A stretch of DNA of 36,208 nt from Chloroflexota bacterium (GTDB lineage Bacteria; Chloroflexota; Anaerolineae; CG2-30-64-16): contig JAPLHB010000193.1 in the NCBI GenBank assembly GCA_026389845.1, positions 1 through 36,208 of the forward strand. The letters are read 5' to 3'. The stretch's first letter is position 1. The number at the start of each line of letters is the position of its first letter. The notes under the pieces were generated by a model. It searched no databases. It worked only from the letters and a program-made list of their open reading frames with translations, and was not told where the DNA came from. Below are positions 21,274 through 30,130 of the stretch, piece by piece. The position numbers were made by a program, and so were the translations under genes.

Positions 21274-21582
21274 CTACTTCCAGGGATTAAACAGGCGGGC
21301 GCCGCTTTCGATGAAGTCGGTCGCGTTCCGAGTCACCAATGTCAAGTCATCCTGGATCGCTATGGCGGCTATCATCGCGTCTACGGCCGGCATCATCTTG
21401 CCCCTGGCCTCCAGTCTCGCCAACAAGGTTCCCCATTGAAGCATCAGTTCTACGTCCAGCCCAATGATCCGATGGCGAAACTGCGCCAGCAGATCATCGC
21501 GCAGCCATTGATCTAGCGCATCCTTGCGCTTTGATTCAGGCAGTCGCTCGATGCCTTTCTTGATCTCCCCGATCGTAACCAC
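21274..21582 (-). pseudogene. vapC: VapC-type PIN-domain toxin, 5'-truncated
   Basis: Reads V-V-T-I-G-E-I-K-K-G-I then D-A-M-I-A-A-I-A and L-T-L-V-T-R-N-A-T-D-F, ending L-F-N-P-W: the last about 100 residues of a VapC ribonuclease. The acidic residues of the second and third motifs are present. Family-like sequence (N-D-V-Y-L-S before V-V-T-I) continues upstream to an in-frame TGA near 21625, but the first motif (L-D-T-N) is missing, and no antitoxin is found. GTG 21582 could serve as a start, yet the PIN active site would be incomplete, so I regard it as inactive. Confidence 0.75.
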
Positions 21583-21631
21583 ACTGAGGTATACGTCGTT
21601 AGGATGACCCTTGACCGCGGATCACCGAATC

Positions 21632-21890
21632 GCACACTTGAAATCCTGACGCGCCGACTTGCGACCCAGACAGTCACTGCCATGTAACGGGGCATACCAA
21701 ACTGCAAATCCTCACGTCGGTTTGTCTGTGGTATTCCTGAGTCGCACACTTGTAGGCGGTTTAGCAACAGACGAACTGGAGTTTTGCTGTTCTAGACATG
21801 CTACATGGCAATTCGGCCTCCAATAGAGGCATGTCTAGTTGCATACCGTAAGCCTGGGTGCGTATCCGCGACCAAGGATTTCAAGTGTGC
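21632..21890. repeat. 259-bp non-coding segment bounded by 16-bp inverted repeats
   Basis: GCACACTTGAAATCCT (21632-21647) and AGGATTTCAAGTGTGC (21875-21890) are exact complements. An inner hairpin CTAGACATGC (21792-21801) / GCATGTCTAG (21829-21838) is also perfect. No convincing gene lies inside. The segment stands between a truncated toxin gene and a broken membrane-protein gene, and its GC content is lower than the surroundings. It could be a small non-autonomous element; no clear target-site duplication was seen. Confidence 0.5.
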
Positions 21891-21935
21891 TGTTTTGACG
21901 AGGCGTACAAGCCTCATGATAGGGCGGCGTTGGCT

Positions 21936-22210
21936 CAAAAGACAGGGGTTTCACTTCGGCCCATCGGAGACCTGGTCAGGCTCTCCGACCTGGCGCGCAA
22001 GACCGTGCGCCGCACGGGCCTGACCCGCTTCATCGCCCTCAATCTGTTGATCGGCTATGGCTGGCTGTGAGCGGCGCGCTGGCGCTGATGGCCGGCCAGC
22101 AGGTCGCCGGGCCGCTCTACGACGCCATGCTGCACACGTTCTTCCTGGGCTTCGTCTTCGGGATGATCTTCGGCCACGCGCCGATCATCTTCCCCTTCAG
22201 CGGTTCTTAC
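21936..22210 (+). pseudogene. Fragment of a multi-span membrane protein, frameshifted and truncated
   Basis: One frame reads L-T-R-F-I-A-L-N-L-L-I-G-Y-G-W-L then stops; the adjacent frame continues as W-L-A-V-S-G-A-L-A-L-M-A, then L-H-T-F-F-L-G-F-V-F-G-M-I-F-G-H-A-P-I-I-F-P. The two join if a GGCT repeat near 22055-22066 lost one four-base unit. The histidine-containing G-H-A-P segment suggests a metal/haem-linked membrane protein of NnrS-like type, but this is a weak guess. The piece ends abruptly against the 3' end of the ATPase gene. Confidence 0.55.
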
Positions 22211-25009
22211 TATGAATCGAGCGCCCCAGTGGTGTGCAATTCTCGCGACCGTCGCAGCCACTTCTCCAGCTCGACGATCAGATAACCGGCCACGCCGAAC
22301 GCCAGGATACGGCCCCAGTCGGCCAGGCTAATGGCCGCGCTGCCGAAGACGCGGTGCAGCGGCGGGAGGTAGGTGAAGGCCAGTTGCGCGACCATCATCG
22401 CGATCGCGCCGGCCAAGACCCACCGGTTGGACGCGAACCCGATGCGGAAAGGGGACTGGGTGAGCGAGCGGGCGTTGAACAGGTAGAAGAATCTCAATCA
22501 CGACCACCGCGTTGACCGCGACGGTGCGGGCGATCTCTACGCCGGCGCCCAGGCTTAACTCCAGCTCGAACAACCCGAACGCCGCGACCAGGATCAGCAG
22601 CCCCACCAGCACGACGCGCCCCACAAGCGCCCGCGTCAGGATCGGGGCGCGGGGGTCGCGCGGGGGCCGGCGCATGATGTCCGGCTCACCTGGCTCCATC
22701 GCCAACGTCAGGCCGAGTAGCACGGACGTCATCATGTTGATCCAGAGGATTTGGATCGGCAGGATCGGCAGCGCGAAACCCAGCACGATGGCCGCCAGGA
22801 TCACCAGCCCTTCGCCCAGGTTGGTGGGCAGCGTCCAGGCGATCATCTTGGTCAGGTTGTCGAAGACGGTGCGGCCTTCTTCCACAGCGGCCTCGATGGT
22901 GGCGAAGTTGTCGTCGGTCAGCACCATGTCCGCGGCTTCTTTGGTAACGTCGGTGCCGGTGACGCCCATTGCCACGCCGATGTCGGCCTGCTTGAGCGCG
23001 GGCGCATCGTTGACGCCATCGCCGGTCATCGCGACCACGTGCCCGCATGCCTGGAGCGCATCCACCAGCCGCAGCTTCTGCTCCGGGCTGACGCGAGCGA
23101 ACACGGCGGTTTCCTCGGCCGCGGTGATCAGTTGCTCGTCGGACAGTGCGGCCAGTTCTCGGCCGGTTAACACCTGCGCGCCGGCAGGGGCCAGCCCGAT
23201 CTGTTGAGCAATGGCGCCGGCGGTCAGGGCATGATCGCCCGTGATCATCTTGACGCGGATGCCCGCGGTCTGCGCGGCCTGCACCGCGCGGATCGCCTCC
23301 TGTCGCGGCGGGTCAATCATCCCCTGTAGACCCAGAAAGGTCAGGTTGCAGCACAGATCCTCGTGCGAAAGCGTCGCCTGAGCGAGGGAAAAGTCGCGGC
23401 GGGCGAAGGCCAACACGCGCAGCCCGTCGCCGGCCATGCGATCGGCCGCGGCATGCACCGCGTCGGCATCCAGGCCCACCGGCTGGCCCGCAGGATCGAG
23501 CGCGGCTCCGCTGCGCGCCAGGATCGCCTCCACCGCGCCCTTGACGTAGAGCGCCCGCCGATCCGCGCCCAGGTCGTGCACCATCGCCATGTATTGGTGC
23601 TGCGACTCGAATGGGATGGCGTCTACCCGCAGGGCATGTCCGCGTTGATCCAGCGTCAAGCCGCCCTTCAGCGCAGCCGCAATCAGCGCGCCATCAGTCG
23701 GATCGCCCTGCACCGTCCAGCGCCCCTCCTGCTCAGCCAGCGTGCTGTCATTGCACAGCAGCCCCGCGATCAAGGTCTCGCGCAGCGCCCCCGAGTCGTC
23801 GGCCGTCGTCATGGCGAGGCCCGCCCTGTGGGCCGAAGCAATCCTGCTCGGTGAGTGGGATTGCTTCGGGGCAGACCCCGCCCCTCGCAATGACTGATCC
23901 AGCGGGTTGATCTCCCCTGTGGGCGCGTAACCTGCGCCGCTCACAGTGTAGAACGTATCCCCTGCGATAATCTCGGTCACGGTCATCTGGTTCTGGGTCA
24001 GCGTGCCGGTTTTGTCCGAGCAGATGACGGTGGTGCTGCCCAGTGTCTCCACGGCCGGCAGCTTGCGGATGATCGCTCGGCGCCGCGCCATGCGGCTGAC
24101 CCCGATCGCCAGCGTAACGGTGAGCGCGGCGGGCAGCCCTTCGGGGATCATCGCGACCGCCAACGCAATCGCCGCGTAGAAGGTCTCGCCGGCCGGCTGG
24201 CCGCGCAGGACGCCGATGCCGAAGGTCGCTGCGGTCAGAACGAGGATCGCGTAGAGGACGATCCGGCTGAACGCCGCGATCTTGCGGGTGAGCGGGGTTT
24301 GCAACTTGTGCGCCTCTGCCAGCAAGCGGGAGATGCGGCCCACCTCGGTGCCGTCGCCGGTAGCGATCACGATGCCGGTGGCCTGTCCGTAGGTGACCAG
24401 CGTGGACGCGTAGGCCATGTTGCGACGCTCAGCCAGGGGGGTGTCCGGCGTCAAGAGCGCGTCAGCGGACTTTTCGACGGGCGCGGATTCGCCGGTGAGC
24501 GCGGCCTCAGCTACTTGCAGATCGCGGGAGCGGATCAGCCGAAGGTCGGCCGGTGTTTTGTTGCCCGACAGAAGCGTCACCAGGTCGCCGGGCACCAGCT
24601 CGACCGCATTGACCCGCAGCATCTTGCCCCCGCGGATCACGGTCGCTTCGGTAGAGATCGTCTGCGCCAGCGCCTCGATGGCCTGCTCGGCCCGCGCCTC
24701 CTGGACGTAGCCGATGATGGCGTTGACGAAGACCACGCCGAAGATCACCGCGGCGTCCAGCGGATCCTTCAGCACGGCGGTGATGACGCTCGACGCCAGG
24801 AGGATCAAAATGAGGGGATTGTTGAACTGGCGCAGGAAGCGCACGAGCGGACTGGCTCCCCGTTGCGGTGTCAGCACGTTTGCCCCGAACCGCTCCTGAC
24901 GATGGCGCACCTCGAAGGTGTCCAACCCTTTTGCCGGATCGGTTTCCAGCAGCAGCCGCACTTCGTCGGTGCGCAGGTGGTGCCAGTGGTGGCCCAGTAG
25001 TGTTTGCAT
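22210..25009 (-). CDS. P-type cation-transporting ATPase (PacL/Ca2+-ATPase-like), frameshifted near the 3' end
   Basis: About 930 aa if read through. N-terminal cation ATPase domain, actuator motif LTGES (171-175), M4 motif IPEGLP (288-293), phosphorylation Asp332 in DKTGTLT, and GDGVNDAPAL hinge. PEGLP is typical of type II pumps (Ca2+, Na+/K+, H+). A 29-codon palindromic insert (23808-23894) lies in the nucleotide-binding domain. Near 22488-22494 one extra base shifts the frame just after V-V-V-I-E-I; the correct continuation F-Y-L-F-N-A-R-S with the last membrane helices lies in the next frame down to 22210. This is either a sequencing error or an inactivating mutation. ATG 25009 follows a GGAGGAG. 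Confidence 0.85.
23808..23894. repeat. 87-bp palindromic element in the ATPase nucleotide-binding domain
   Basis: The outer arms GTCATGGCGAG (23808-23818) and CTCGCAATGAC (23884-23894) pair with one mismatch; the inner arms GAAGCAATCC/GGATTGCTTC pair perfectly. At 29 codons it keeps the frame and adds a Ser/Ala/His/Arg-rich loop. It is related to the element at 4934-5044 in an unrelated gene. Confidence 0.85.
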
Positions 25010-25051
25010 GGCGGCTCCTCCTCAAACCAGGCCAAACGGCTCACGCGAAAC

Positions 25052-25096
25052 CGCAAAGCCGCAGAGTAGCCACCCTGGCGACTTTGCGGCTTTGCG
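25052..25096. terminator. Perfect 12-bp inverted repeat downstream of heliorhodopsin gene
   Basis: CGCAAAGCCGCA (25052-25063) and TGCGGCTTTGCG (25085-25096) with a 21-nt loop, in the gap between heliorhodopsin and the ATPase gene. It may attenuate read-through. The CGCAAAG-type unit is another dispersed repeat form. Confidence 0.6.
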
Positions 25097-25118
25097 TAGC
25101 ATCCATCCACGCCCAGCG

Positions 25119-25922
25119 TTATACCGGCGCGAGTGTCCCGGCGAAGATCAGCCAGGCGAGCACGGTCTTGGCGGCCAGGCTGAGCACGATGTAGATGCGC
25201 TCACCGAACAGGTAGTCGGCCCACCGCCCCACCTTCTTGTACTGCAGGAACATGTTCAGGGCGAAGATGTTGAAGAAGACGAAGATGGTCGGGATGATCG
25301 CGTAAACGAAAGCCGGCGGCTTCGCGCCCGATGAGCCGATGGCGCCCATGAAGTAGAGCACGATCACGACCCAGGGCAGGAGGCCAGCGATGCAGCCGTA
25401 GATGAAGGACGTCCAGTCGGTCTTCTTGGTCGTCTGGTTGTGCAGCTCCATCATGACCCCAAACAGGTTCATCATGGCATTCAGCCCGAAGGCCAGGATC
25501 ATGCTGCCCAGGTCCCACATGCCCACCAGCATTCCGATCAACACGATCATCAGCGAGGAGCTGAGCGCGTATTCGTAGAACCGGGCCGGGTTCATGCCTC
25601 TCACGAGGTTCTTGGCGTACCAGCGGTAACCAAAGGTCGCGAGCGAGAAGTGCGCCACGGCCGAAAGTAGCAGGAAGACCGCGACCGCCGGGCCGAAGGG
25701 CAGCTCGAACAACAGCTTCGGATCAGGCGTCAACGAACGGGTGGGCAGATCGAACTTCAGGAAATTGGTGTAGATCGGGTAAGTCGTCGCGTTGCTGAGG
25801 ACGATCATCAGGATCCCCTGCACCAGGTGCAGGAAACCCATGACCAGGTTGAAACGCCGCAAGCCACCCAGTTGTTTCTCGGGTGCGACCACGGCTGCGA
25901 CAGATGTAGAGCGTTTAGGCAT
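25119..25922 (-). CDS. Heliorhodopsin
   Basis: 267 aa with seven hydrophobic segments. Heliorhodopsin features: R-R-F-N near the N-terminus (cytoplasmic in this inverted-topology family), E-Y-A-L-S-S-S (Glu117, matching the counterion Glu of known members), N-A-M-M-N-L-F-G-V-M-M-E, and the last helix S-L-A-A-K with Lys252 as retinal Schiff-base lysine. Members bind retinal, have slow photocycles and are mostly not ion pumps; signalling or enzyme-regulation roles are proposed. Start ATG 25922 has AAGGAGG upstream; the frame extends further but without support. It sits between an Atp10-like protein and a P-type ATPase. No retinal-forming carotenoid oxygenase was found in the window. Confidence 0.93.
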   Translation of the reverse strand: MPKRSTSVAAVVAPEKQLGGLRRFNLVMGFLHLVQGILMIVLSNATTYPIYTNFLKFDLPTRSLTPDPKLLFELPFGPAVAVFLLLSAVAHFSLATFGYRWYAKNLVRGMNPARFYEYALSSSLMIVLIGMLVGMWDLGSMILAFGLNAMMNLFGVMMELHNQTTKKTDWTSFIYGCIAGLLPWVVIVLYFMGAIGSSGAKPPAFVYAIIPTIFVFFNIFALNMFLQYKKVGRWADYLFGERIYIVLSLAAKTVLAWLIFAGTLAPV

Positions 25923-25966
25923 AGAATTAATCCTCCTTGTGGATTGTGATATTGTTGTACGATTAC

Positions 25967-26512
25967 TCATTGGGACACTTCAGCGCGCCCCAGATAGGTC
26001 TCAATCGCTTTCGCCAGCTCGCGGCCCTTCGCCGCGTCGAAGCTGCCGGTCGTGTGCCACAGAATGCCGCCCTGGCGAGCGACCAGCAGAACGTGAACGT
26101 CGTTCTTGGTGGGGATATCGAGCGCCCGCATGAACCTCGCTGTATCAACGTACAACGTAGTCGTGCGTTCGCGCGCCTTGGCGTTGGGAATGCCTGCCCG
26201 CATGCCCTCGTTGATGAAAGTCCGCGAGAGCGCGGGCAGCGCATCAATGGTGGGGAACTCATAGTAAGCGAACTCAGGAAAGATGGATTCGAGTTCGTTG
26301 GCGAAAGGAATCCAGGTGTTGACAATGGTCTGTTGGAACTGCAAAAACGGCACGAACAGGAGATTGAGATCGCCCCGGAAGTCGCGCGGGAACTCGAACT
26401 CCTGGCGGTTCAGGTTGAATCCTGAAACCGTGGGAAATTGAGCGCCATCTGAGCTGACTTCCAACCGGCTCTGGCGGACCAGTAGCGGCATGTTCACCTC
26501 TGCTGTTGACAT
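25967..26512 (-). CDS. Atp10-like/thioredoxin-fold protein, function unknown
   Basis: 181 aa, soluble by sequence. The order of motifs (L-N-R-Q-E-F near residue 35, D-L-N-L-L-F-V-P-F, W-I-P-F-A-N-E-L, F-I-N-E-G-M-R-A-G-I-P, then T-T-T-L-Y-V-D and V-H-V-L-L-V-A-R-Q-G-G-I-L-W) resembles the thioredoxin-like Atp10 family as I recall it. No CxxC redox pair is present, so oxidoreductase activity is unlikely. It is 17 bp from the LDH stop and 44 bp from the heliorhodopsin start, so likely co-transcribed. An internal ATG at 26491 with GAGGTG upstream is an alternative start. Confidence 0.6.
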   Translation of the reverse strand: MSTAEVNMPLLVRQSRLEVSSDGAQFPTVSGFNLNRQEFEFPRDFRGDLNLLFVPFLQFQQTIVNTWIPFANELESIFPEFAYYEFPTIDALPALSRTFINEGMRAGIPNAKARERTTTLYVDTARFMRALDIPTKNDVHVLLVARQGGILWHTTGSFDAAKGRELAKAIETYLGRAEVSQ

Positions 26513-26529
26513 GGAGCAGTCCTGACAGT

Positions 26530-27490
26530 TCAGTGCGCCTCTCCCAACTGAGCAATCGCCTGTTTGAGAATGCCCGCAGAGCGTTCCAGTGCAGCCTGTT
26601 CGGCGGCCGGCAAGTCCGAGTGAAAGATGCGTTCCACCCCGGCTTCGCCGACGATGGCCGGCACGCCCAGGGAGACTTCACGCAGCCCATATTCGCCGTC
26701 CATGACCGTGGAGACCGGCAGAACGCTCTTTTCGTTGCGCACAATCGCGCTCACTATCCGCACCAAAGCCTGGCCGACGGCAAAGTAGGTGGCACCTTTG
26801 TAACCGATGATGTGATACGCGGAAGTGCGCACCTCTTCTTCGATCTTCTGGCGCTCGTCCTCCCAGTCCTCGCATTTGCCGCACATCGGGCAGTAGTCAT
26901 CTAAGTGCATCCCGGCGATGTGAGTCATCGACCAGGCGGCAAATTCGCTGTCGCCGTGCTCCCCCAGGACATACGCGTGCACATTGTGGACGTCCACGCC
27001 GCAATGCCGGCTGAGCAGATAGCGGAGACGCGCGCTGTCCAGCACGGTCCCGGAGCCGATCACGCGACCGCGCGGCCACTTGACGCGCTGTTGGGCCACG
27101 TAGGTCAGCACATCTACCGGATTGCTGGTCACAACCACCACCGCCTGAGAACCCTGGGTCTGGATTTCGTCCATGATGCTTTCGATGATGCGCGCGTTGC
27201 GTTGGAGCAGATTCAAACGCGACTCACCGGGATGCTGTTTGGAGCCAGCGGTGATCACAATCACGTGCGCGTCGTGGTAATCCAGCGCAGTGCCAGCGCT
27301 GATCTGCACATTCGGGTAGAACGGGAGGCCGTGCGCCAGATCCAGGACCTGGCCCTGCGCCAGGTCACGGTCCATGTCCGTCAAGACGATCTCATCCGCG
27401 ACACCGCTCTGCGCCAGGGCGTAGGCGAAGGGTCGAGCCCACAGATCCGGCGCCGACGATGACGACCTTGCGCGCTCGCCAACGTTCCAT
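26530..27490 (-). CDS. ldh: L-lactate dehydrogenase-like NAD enzyme, frameshifted near the N-terminus
   Basis: From ATG 27490 (GAGAGGTGA upstream) the frame gives K-V-V-I-V-G-A-G-S-V-G-S-T, the NAD-binding glycine motif. One extra G at 27430-27432 then moves the remainder to the next frame: F-A-Y-A-L-A-Q-S-G, then I-T-A-G-S-K-Q-H-P-G-E-S-R (the Gln typical of lactate rather than malate specificity), V-T-S-N-P-V-D, and G-E-H-G-D-S-E-F with the catalytic His. Full length would be about 320 aa. An inserted Cys cluster, C-P-M-C-G-K-C, lies in the active-site-side loop. The reading error or mutation removes the coenzyme motif from the long frame. Confidence 0.82.
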
Positions 27491-27547
27491 TTGATCACCT
27501 CTCTCAAGCCCCTTGGAGGCATTCACACATCCGGTTTCAGCCGGAAA

Positions 27548-29056
27548 TCAGGCGCCGGCCTCCTGAAGCCGTTCGGCGACGCCAGGCGATGACCGCTGGC
27601 CGGCGCGATCCTCAGCGCGTTCGCCGATTGCTCGGATCATGTTGCCAAAGATCGCGCCGTGGAAGGGATACAGCCCGTACCAGTAGGCCAGGCCGGATAA
27701 TCCCTTAGGCGCCAGGTAGGCGGTCTGCGTCAGCAGCGTCTGCCCGGCGCCGCGCGGCAGGGCTTCAAACTGGAGCCAGGCCCGGCCGGGCAGCTTCATC
27801 TCGGCGCGCAGCCGCAGCAGCCGCCCCGGCTCAACGGCCTCGATCCGCCAGAAGTCCAGTGCGTCGCCCACGCGCACTTCGTCCGGATGGCGGCGCCCGC
27901 GACGGAAGCCCGGTCCCCCAACCAGGCGATCGGCGATGCCGCGCAGCCGCCAGAGCCAGTCGGCGTAGAACCAGCCCCGGTCGCCCCCGATGCCGCTGAA
28001 AATGGCGTAAACATCTTCGGGCAGCGCAGCGACCAGGAGCTGGCGGCGCTCGATCTGCATCCCTTTGTCGCTGGTCAGTTCCACCGGCCGCACGTCGCCG
28101 CAACTGGAGGTCATGCAGTCGGCCCAACTGGTCTCTACCTGGCCCGCCTCCAGGCTGGCGAGCGCCGTGTGCAAGGCGGTATGATACCCCATTGGCTCAA
28201 TATCGGGAAAAACACGTTTGGCCGTGTCATTGCGCACCACCACTTCGTTGCGCAACCCCTCAATGAGCGGATAGACGATCCCAGCGTTCACCGGCGTCAT
28301 CCAGTTGACCCAATGGGCTGACAGGTGCGGCGTCAACACCGGCACCGGGATCAGCAGACGCCGCAAACCGCGCGCCCGGGCGTAACCCTGCATCATGTCG
28401 CCGTAGCTGACCACGTCGGCGCCGCCGATCTCGATCACCCGGCCGGCGCTTTCCGGCGTCTTCAGGGCGGCGACCAGGTAACTGAGCACGTCGTCGATCG
28501 CGATGGGCTGGATGCGCGTGAACACCCACTGCGGACAGATCATCACCGGCAAACGTTCCGTCAGGTGGCGGATCATCTCGAACGACAGGCTGCCGGAGCC
28601 GACGACGATCGCCGCGCGCAATTCGGTGACCGGCACGCCGCCCTCGCTGAGGGCCGCGCCGGCTTCCTGCCGCGAGCGCAGATGCGTGGACAAATCCGCA
28701 GCAGGATCCCCCAGGCCGCCCAGGTAGATGATGCGCTCCACGCCCGCAGCCTTGGCCGCCTGACTGAAGCCGCGTGCCACGGCAATGTCTCTTTCCCGGT
28801 AGTTGGCCGTGTCGCTCAGGCTGTGGATGAAGTAGTAGGCGGCCCACGCGCCTGCCATGGCCGGCGGCAGGGTTTCGGGCCGCGTCGCATCTCCCTCTAC
28901 CACTTCCACCTGTTCGCTCCAGGACCGGCCCTGCAGGCGGCGAGCGTCGCGCACCAGGCAGCGTACCCGGTAACCGGCCGCCAGGAGTTGGGGCACCAGC
29001 CGGCCGCCAATGTAGCCTGTCGCCCCAGTGACCAAGACCAATCGTGCCTGTTCCAT
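27548..29056 (-). CDS. NAD(P)-binding SDR protein with C-terminal DUF2867-type domain
   Basis: 502 aa. The Rossmann part (1-about 290) begins V-L-V-T-G-A-T-G-Y-I-G-G-R, an extended/atypical SDR fold without a clear Y-x-x-x-K. The C-terminal part (about 335-475) matches the DUF2867/SRPBCC-like domain often found behind such SDRs, with W-F-Y-A-D-W-L-W-R-L-R and L-L-R-L-R-A-E-M-K-L-P-G-R-A-W-L. Function is unknown; similar proteins recur near photolyase and light-response genes (recollection). ATG 29056 has TAGGAG upstream. It is first in the minus-strand series containing LDH and heliorhodopsin. Confidence 0.8.
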   Translation of the reverse strand: MEQARLVLVTGATGYIGGRLVPQLLAAGYRVRCLVRDARRLQGRSWSEQVEVVEGDATRPETLPPAMAGAWAAYYFIHSLSDTANYRERDIAVARGFSQAAKAAGVERIIYLGGLGDPAADLSTHLRSRQEAGAALSEGGVPVTELRAAIVVGSGSLSFEMIRHLTERLPVMICPQWVFTRIQPIAIDDVLSYLVAALKTPESAGRVIEIGGADVVSYGDMMQGYARARGLRRLLIPVPVLTPHLSAHWVNWMTPVNAGIVYPLIEGLRNEVVVRNDTAKRVFPDIEPMGYHTALHTALASLEAGQVETSWADCMTSSCGDVRPVELTSDKGMQIERRQLLVAALPEDVYAIFSGIGGDRGWFYADWLWRLRGIADRLVGGPGFRRGRRHPDEVRVGDALDFWRIEAVEPGRLLRLRAEMKLPGRAWLQFEALPRGAGQTLLTQTAYLAPKGLSGLAYWYGLYPFHGAIFGNMIRAIGERAEDRAGQRSSPGVAERLQEAGA

Positions 29057-29187
29057 ATCTAGCTCCTAAAGATGTCCGCCGCGATTCGTTTCAGGGGGTT
29101 TTCCCGTTGATCTGGAAACCGCAGATGCGGAGCGCTTGAGCCGCCCCGCATCCACGATGAAGAACCTACAATATGTACGCTTTCGCA

Positions 29188-29215
29188 TTGAGCGATTACG
29201 TGATTGATTTATAAT
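29188..29215 (+). promoter_or_regulatory. Candidate plus-strand promoter for FMN reductase gene
   Basis: TTGAGC (29188-29193), a 16-bp spacer and TATAAT (29210-29215). Another TATAAT lies 11 bp further at 29221-29226, as part of tandem repeats. The leader to the start is about 240 nt; 29260-29430 holds no gene that I can see. Confidence 0.55.
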
Positions 29216-29237
29216 CTATGTATAATCTATGTTTAAT
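29205..29237. promoter_or_regulatory. Three tandem 11-bp repeats, CarH/LitR-like operator candidate
   Basis: Units TGATTTATAAT (29205-29215), CTATGTATAAT (29216-29226) and CTATGTTTAAT (29227-29237). Read on the minus strand, two match and one nearly matches nnTnnACAnnn, which I recall as the direct-repeat consensus of B12-dependent photoreceptor repressor CarH. On the minus strand TTAAAC (29236-29231), 17 bp, then TATAAA (29213-29208) could be the promoter of the SDR/LDH/heliorhodopsin series, so the repeats would cover it. No carH/litR gene is in the window. Confidence 0.45.
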
Positions 29238-29457
29238 GTTTGCAATGTAAGCCGAATTCCAATCGAATCAATATGTCGGCAAACTCATCGAATGGACCGG
29301 TCCCGTGGCGACGCAACCACCGTCAGGGGAGGGGAAGAACACGTACGGCCGCCAGTGGAACCTCACATAGGATGTTAGTGCAAAGTAATATATACTTCAT
29401 CCAGCCCTAGCGGATGGCTGCAATCCGCAATCAAGCATGAAACCCGGAGTCGTTACG

Positions 29458-30039
29458 ATGACAATTGCCAACCCGCTCCACGTCTTGGGCATCTCTGGCA
29501 GTCTGCGCAAAGCCTCGTATAATACTGCACTTCTGCGGGCGGCCGCTGAGCTGATGCCAGCAGGGATGACGCTCGAGACCTTCGACCTTCTGCCTCTGCC
29601 GATGTTCAACCAGGATGCTGAGAAGCCATTCCCGGAGGCCGTGGCCGAGTTCCGCGCCCGCGTGGCGCAGGCTGATGCCCTGCTGATTGCCACCCCAGAG
29701 TACAACAGCTCGGTCAGTGGCGCACTCAAGAACGCGATAGATTGGGCATCGCGCTCGCCTCAGCAGCCGCTGAACGGCAAGCCCGTCGCCATGATGGGGG
29801 CCAGCACCGGCAACTTCGGCACGCTGCGAGCGCAACTGCACCTGCGCCAGATACTGACGCATGTTGGCGCTCTGCCCCTGGGCAAGCCTGAGGTGCTGGT
29901 GGCGCGCGCCGAGCAGGTTTTTGACCCTGTGGGGAATTTGACGGACGCCACGGCGCGCGGCTTCCTGCGGGACTTGCTCGCCGCGCTGGGCAAATGGATC
30001 GAGCGCGTAGCGCCGCCTGGCAGCTCAAGACCGGTGTAG
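29458..30039 (+). CDS. NADPH-dependent FMN reductase family protein
   Basis: 193 aa from ATG 29458, which has GGAG 8 nt upstream; ATG 29437 would add seven residues. Flavodoxin-like fold: G-I-S-G-S-L-R-K-A-S-Y-N-T binds the FMN phosphate, and T-P-E-Y-N-S-S-V-S-G-A-L-K-N-A-I-D-W is the family signature. Members reduce FMN, quinones, azo dyes or chromate with NADPH. It is divergent from the SDR/heliorhodopsin series across the repeat-containing intergenic region, suggesting shared control. Confidence 0.9.
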   Translation: MTIANPLHVLGISGSLRKASYNTALLRAAAELMPAGMTLETFDLLPLPMFNQDAEKPFPEAVAEFRARVAQADALLIATPEYNSSVSGALKNAIDWASRSPQQPLNGKPVAMMGASTGNFGTLRAQLHLRQILTHVGALPLGKPEVLVARAEQVFDPVGNLTDATARGFLRDLLAALGKWIERVAPPGSSRPV

Positions 30040-30130
30040 TGCTGTAATTGGAAGGTCGCGCACAGCGGGCCGGTAAGATGCCGTGTATAAGCTATGTAGA
30101 AGGTCTGCGATGGGCAATCAGGAGGAAGAT

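Noticed and set aside
21805..22023. 72-residue plus-strand frame across the inverted-repeat segment
   Set aside because: It crosses the repeat boundary, has no ribosome-binding site, and the adjacent frame holds the recognisable membrane-protein residues.
29260..29430. Riboswitch or small RNA in the leader of the FMN reductase gene
   Set aside because: No recognisable conserved aptamer core; only short, weak stems seen.
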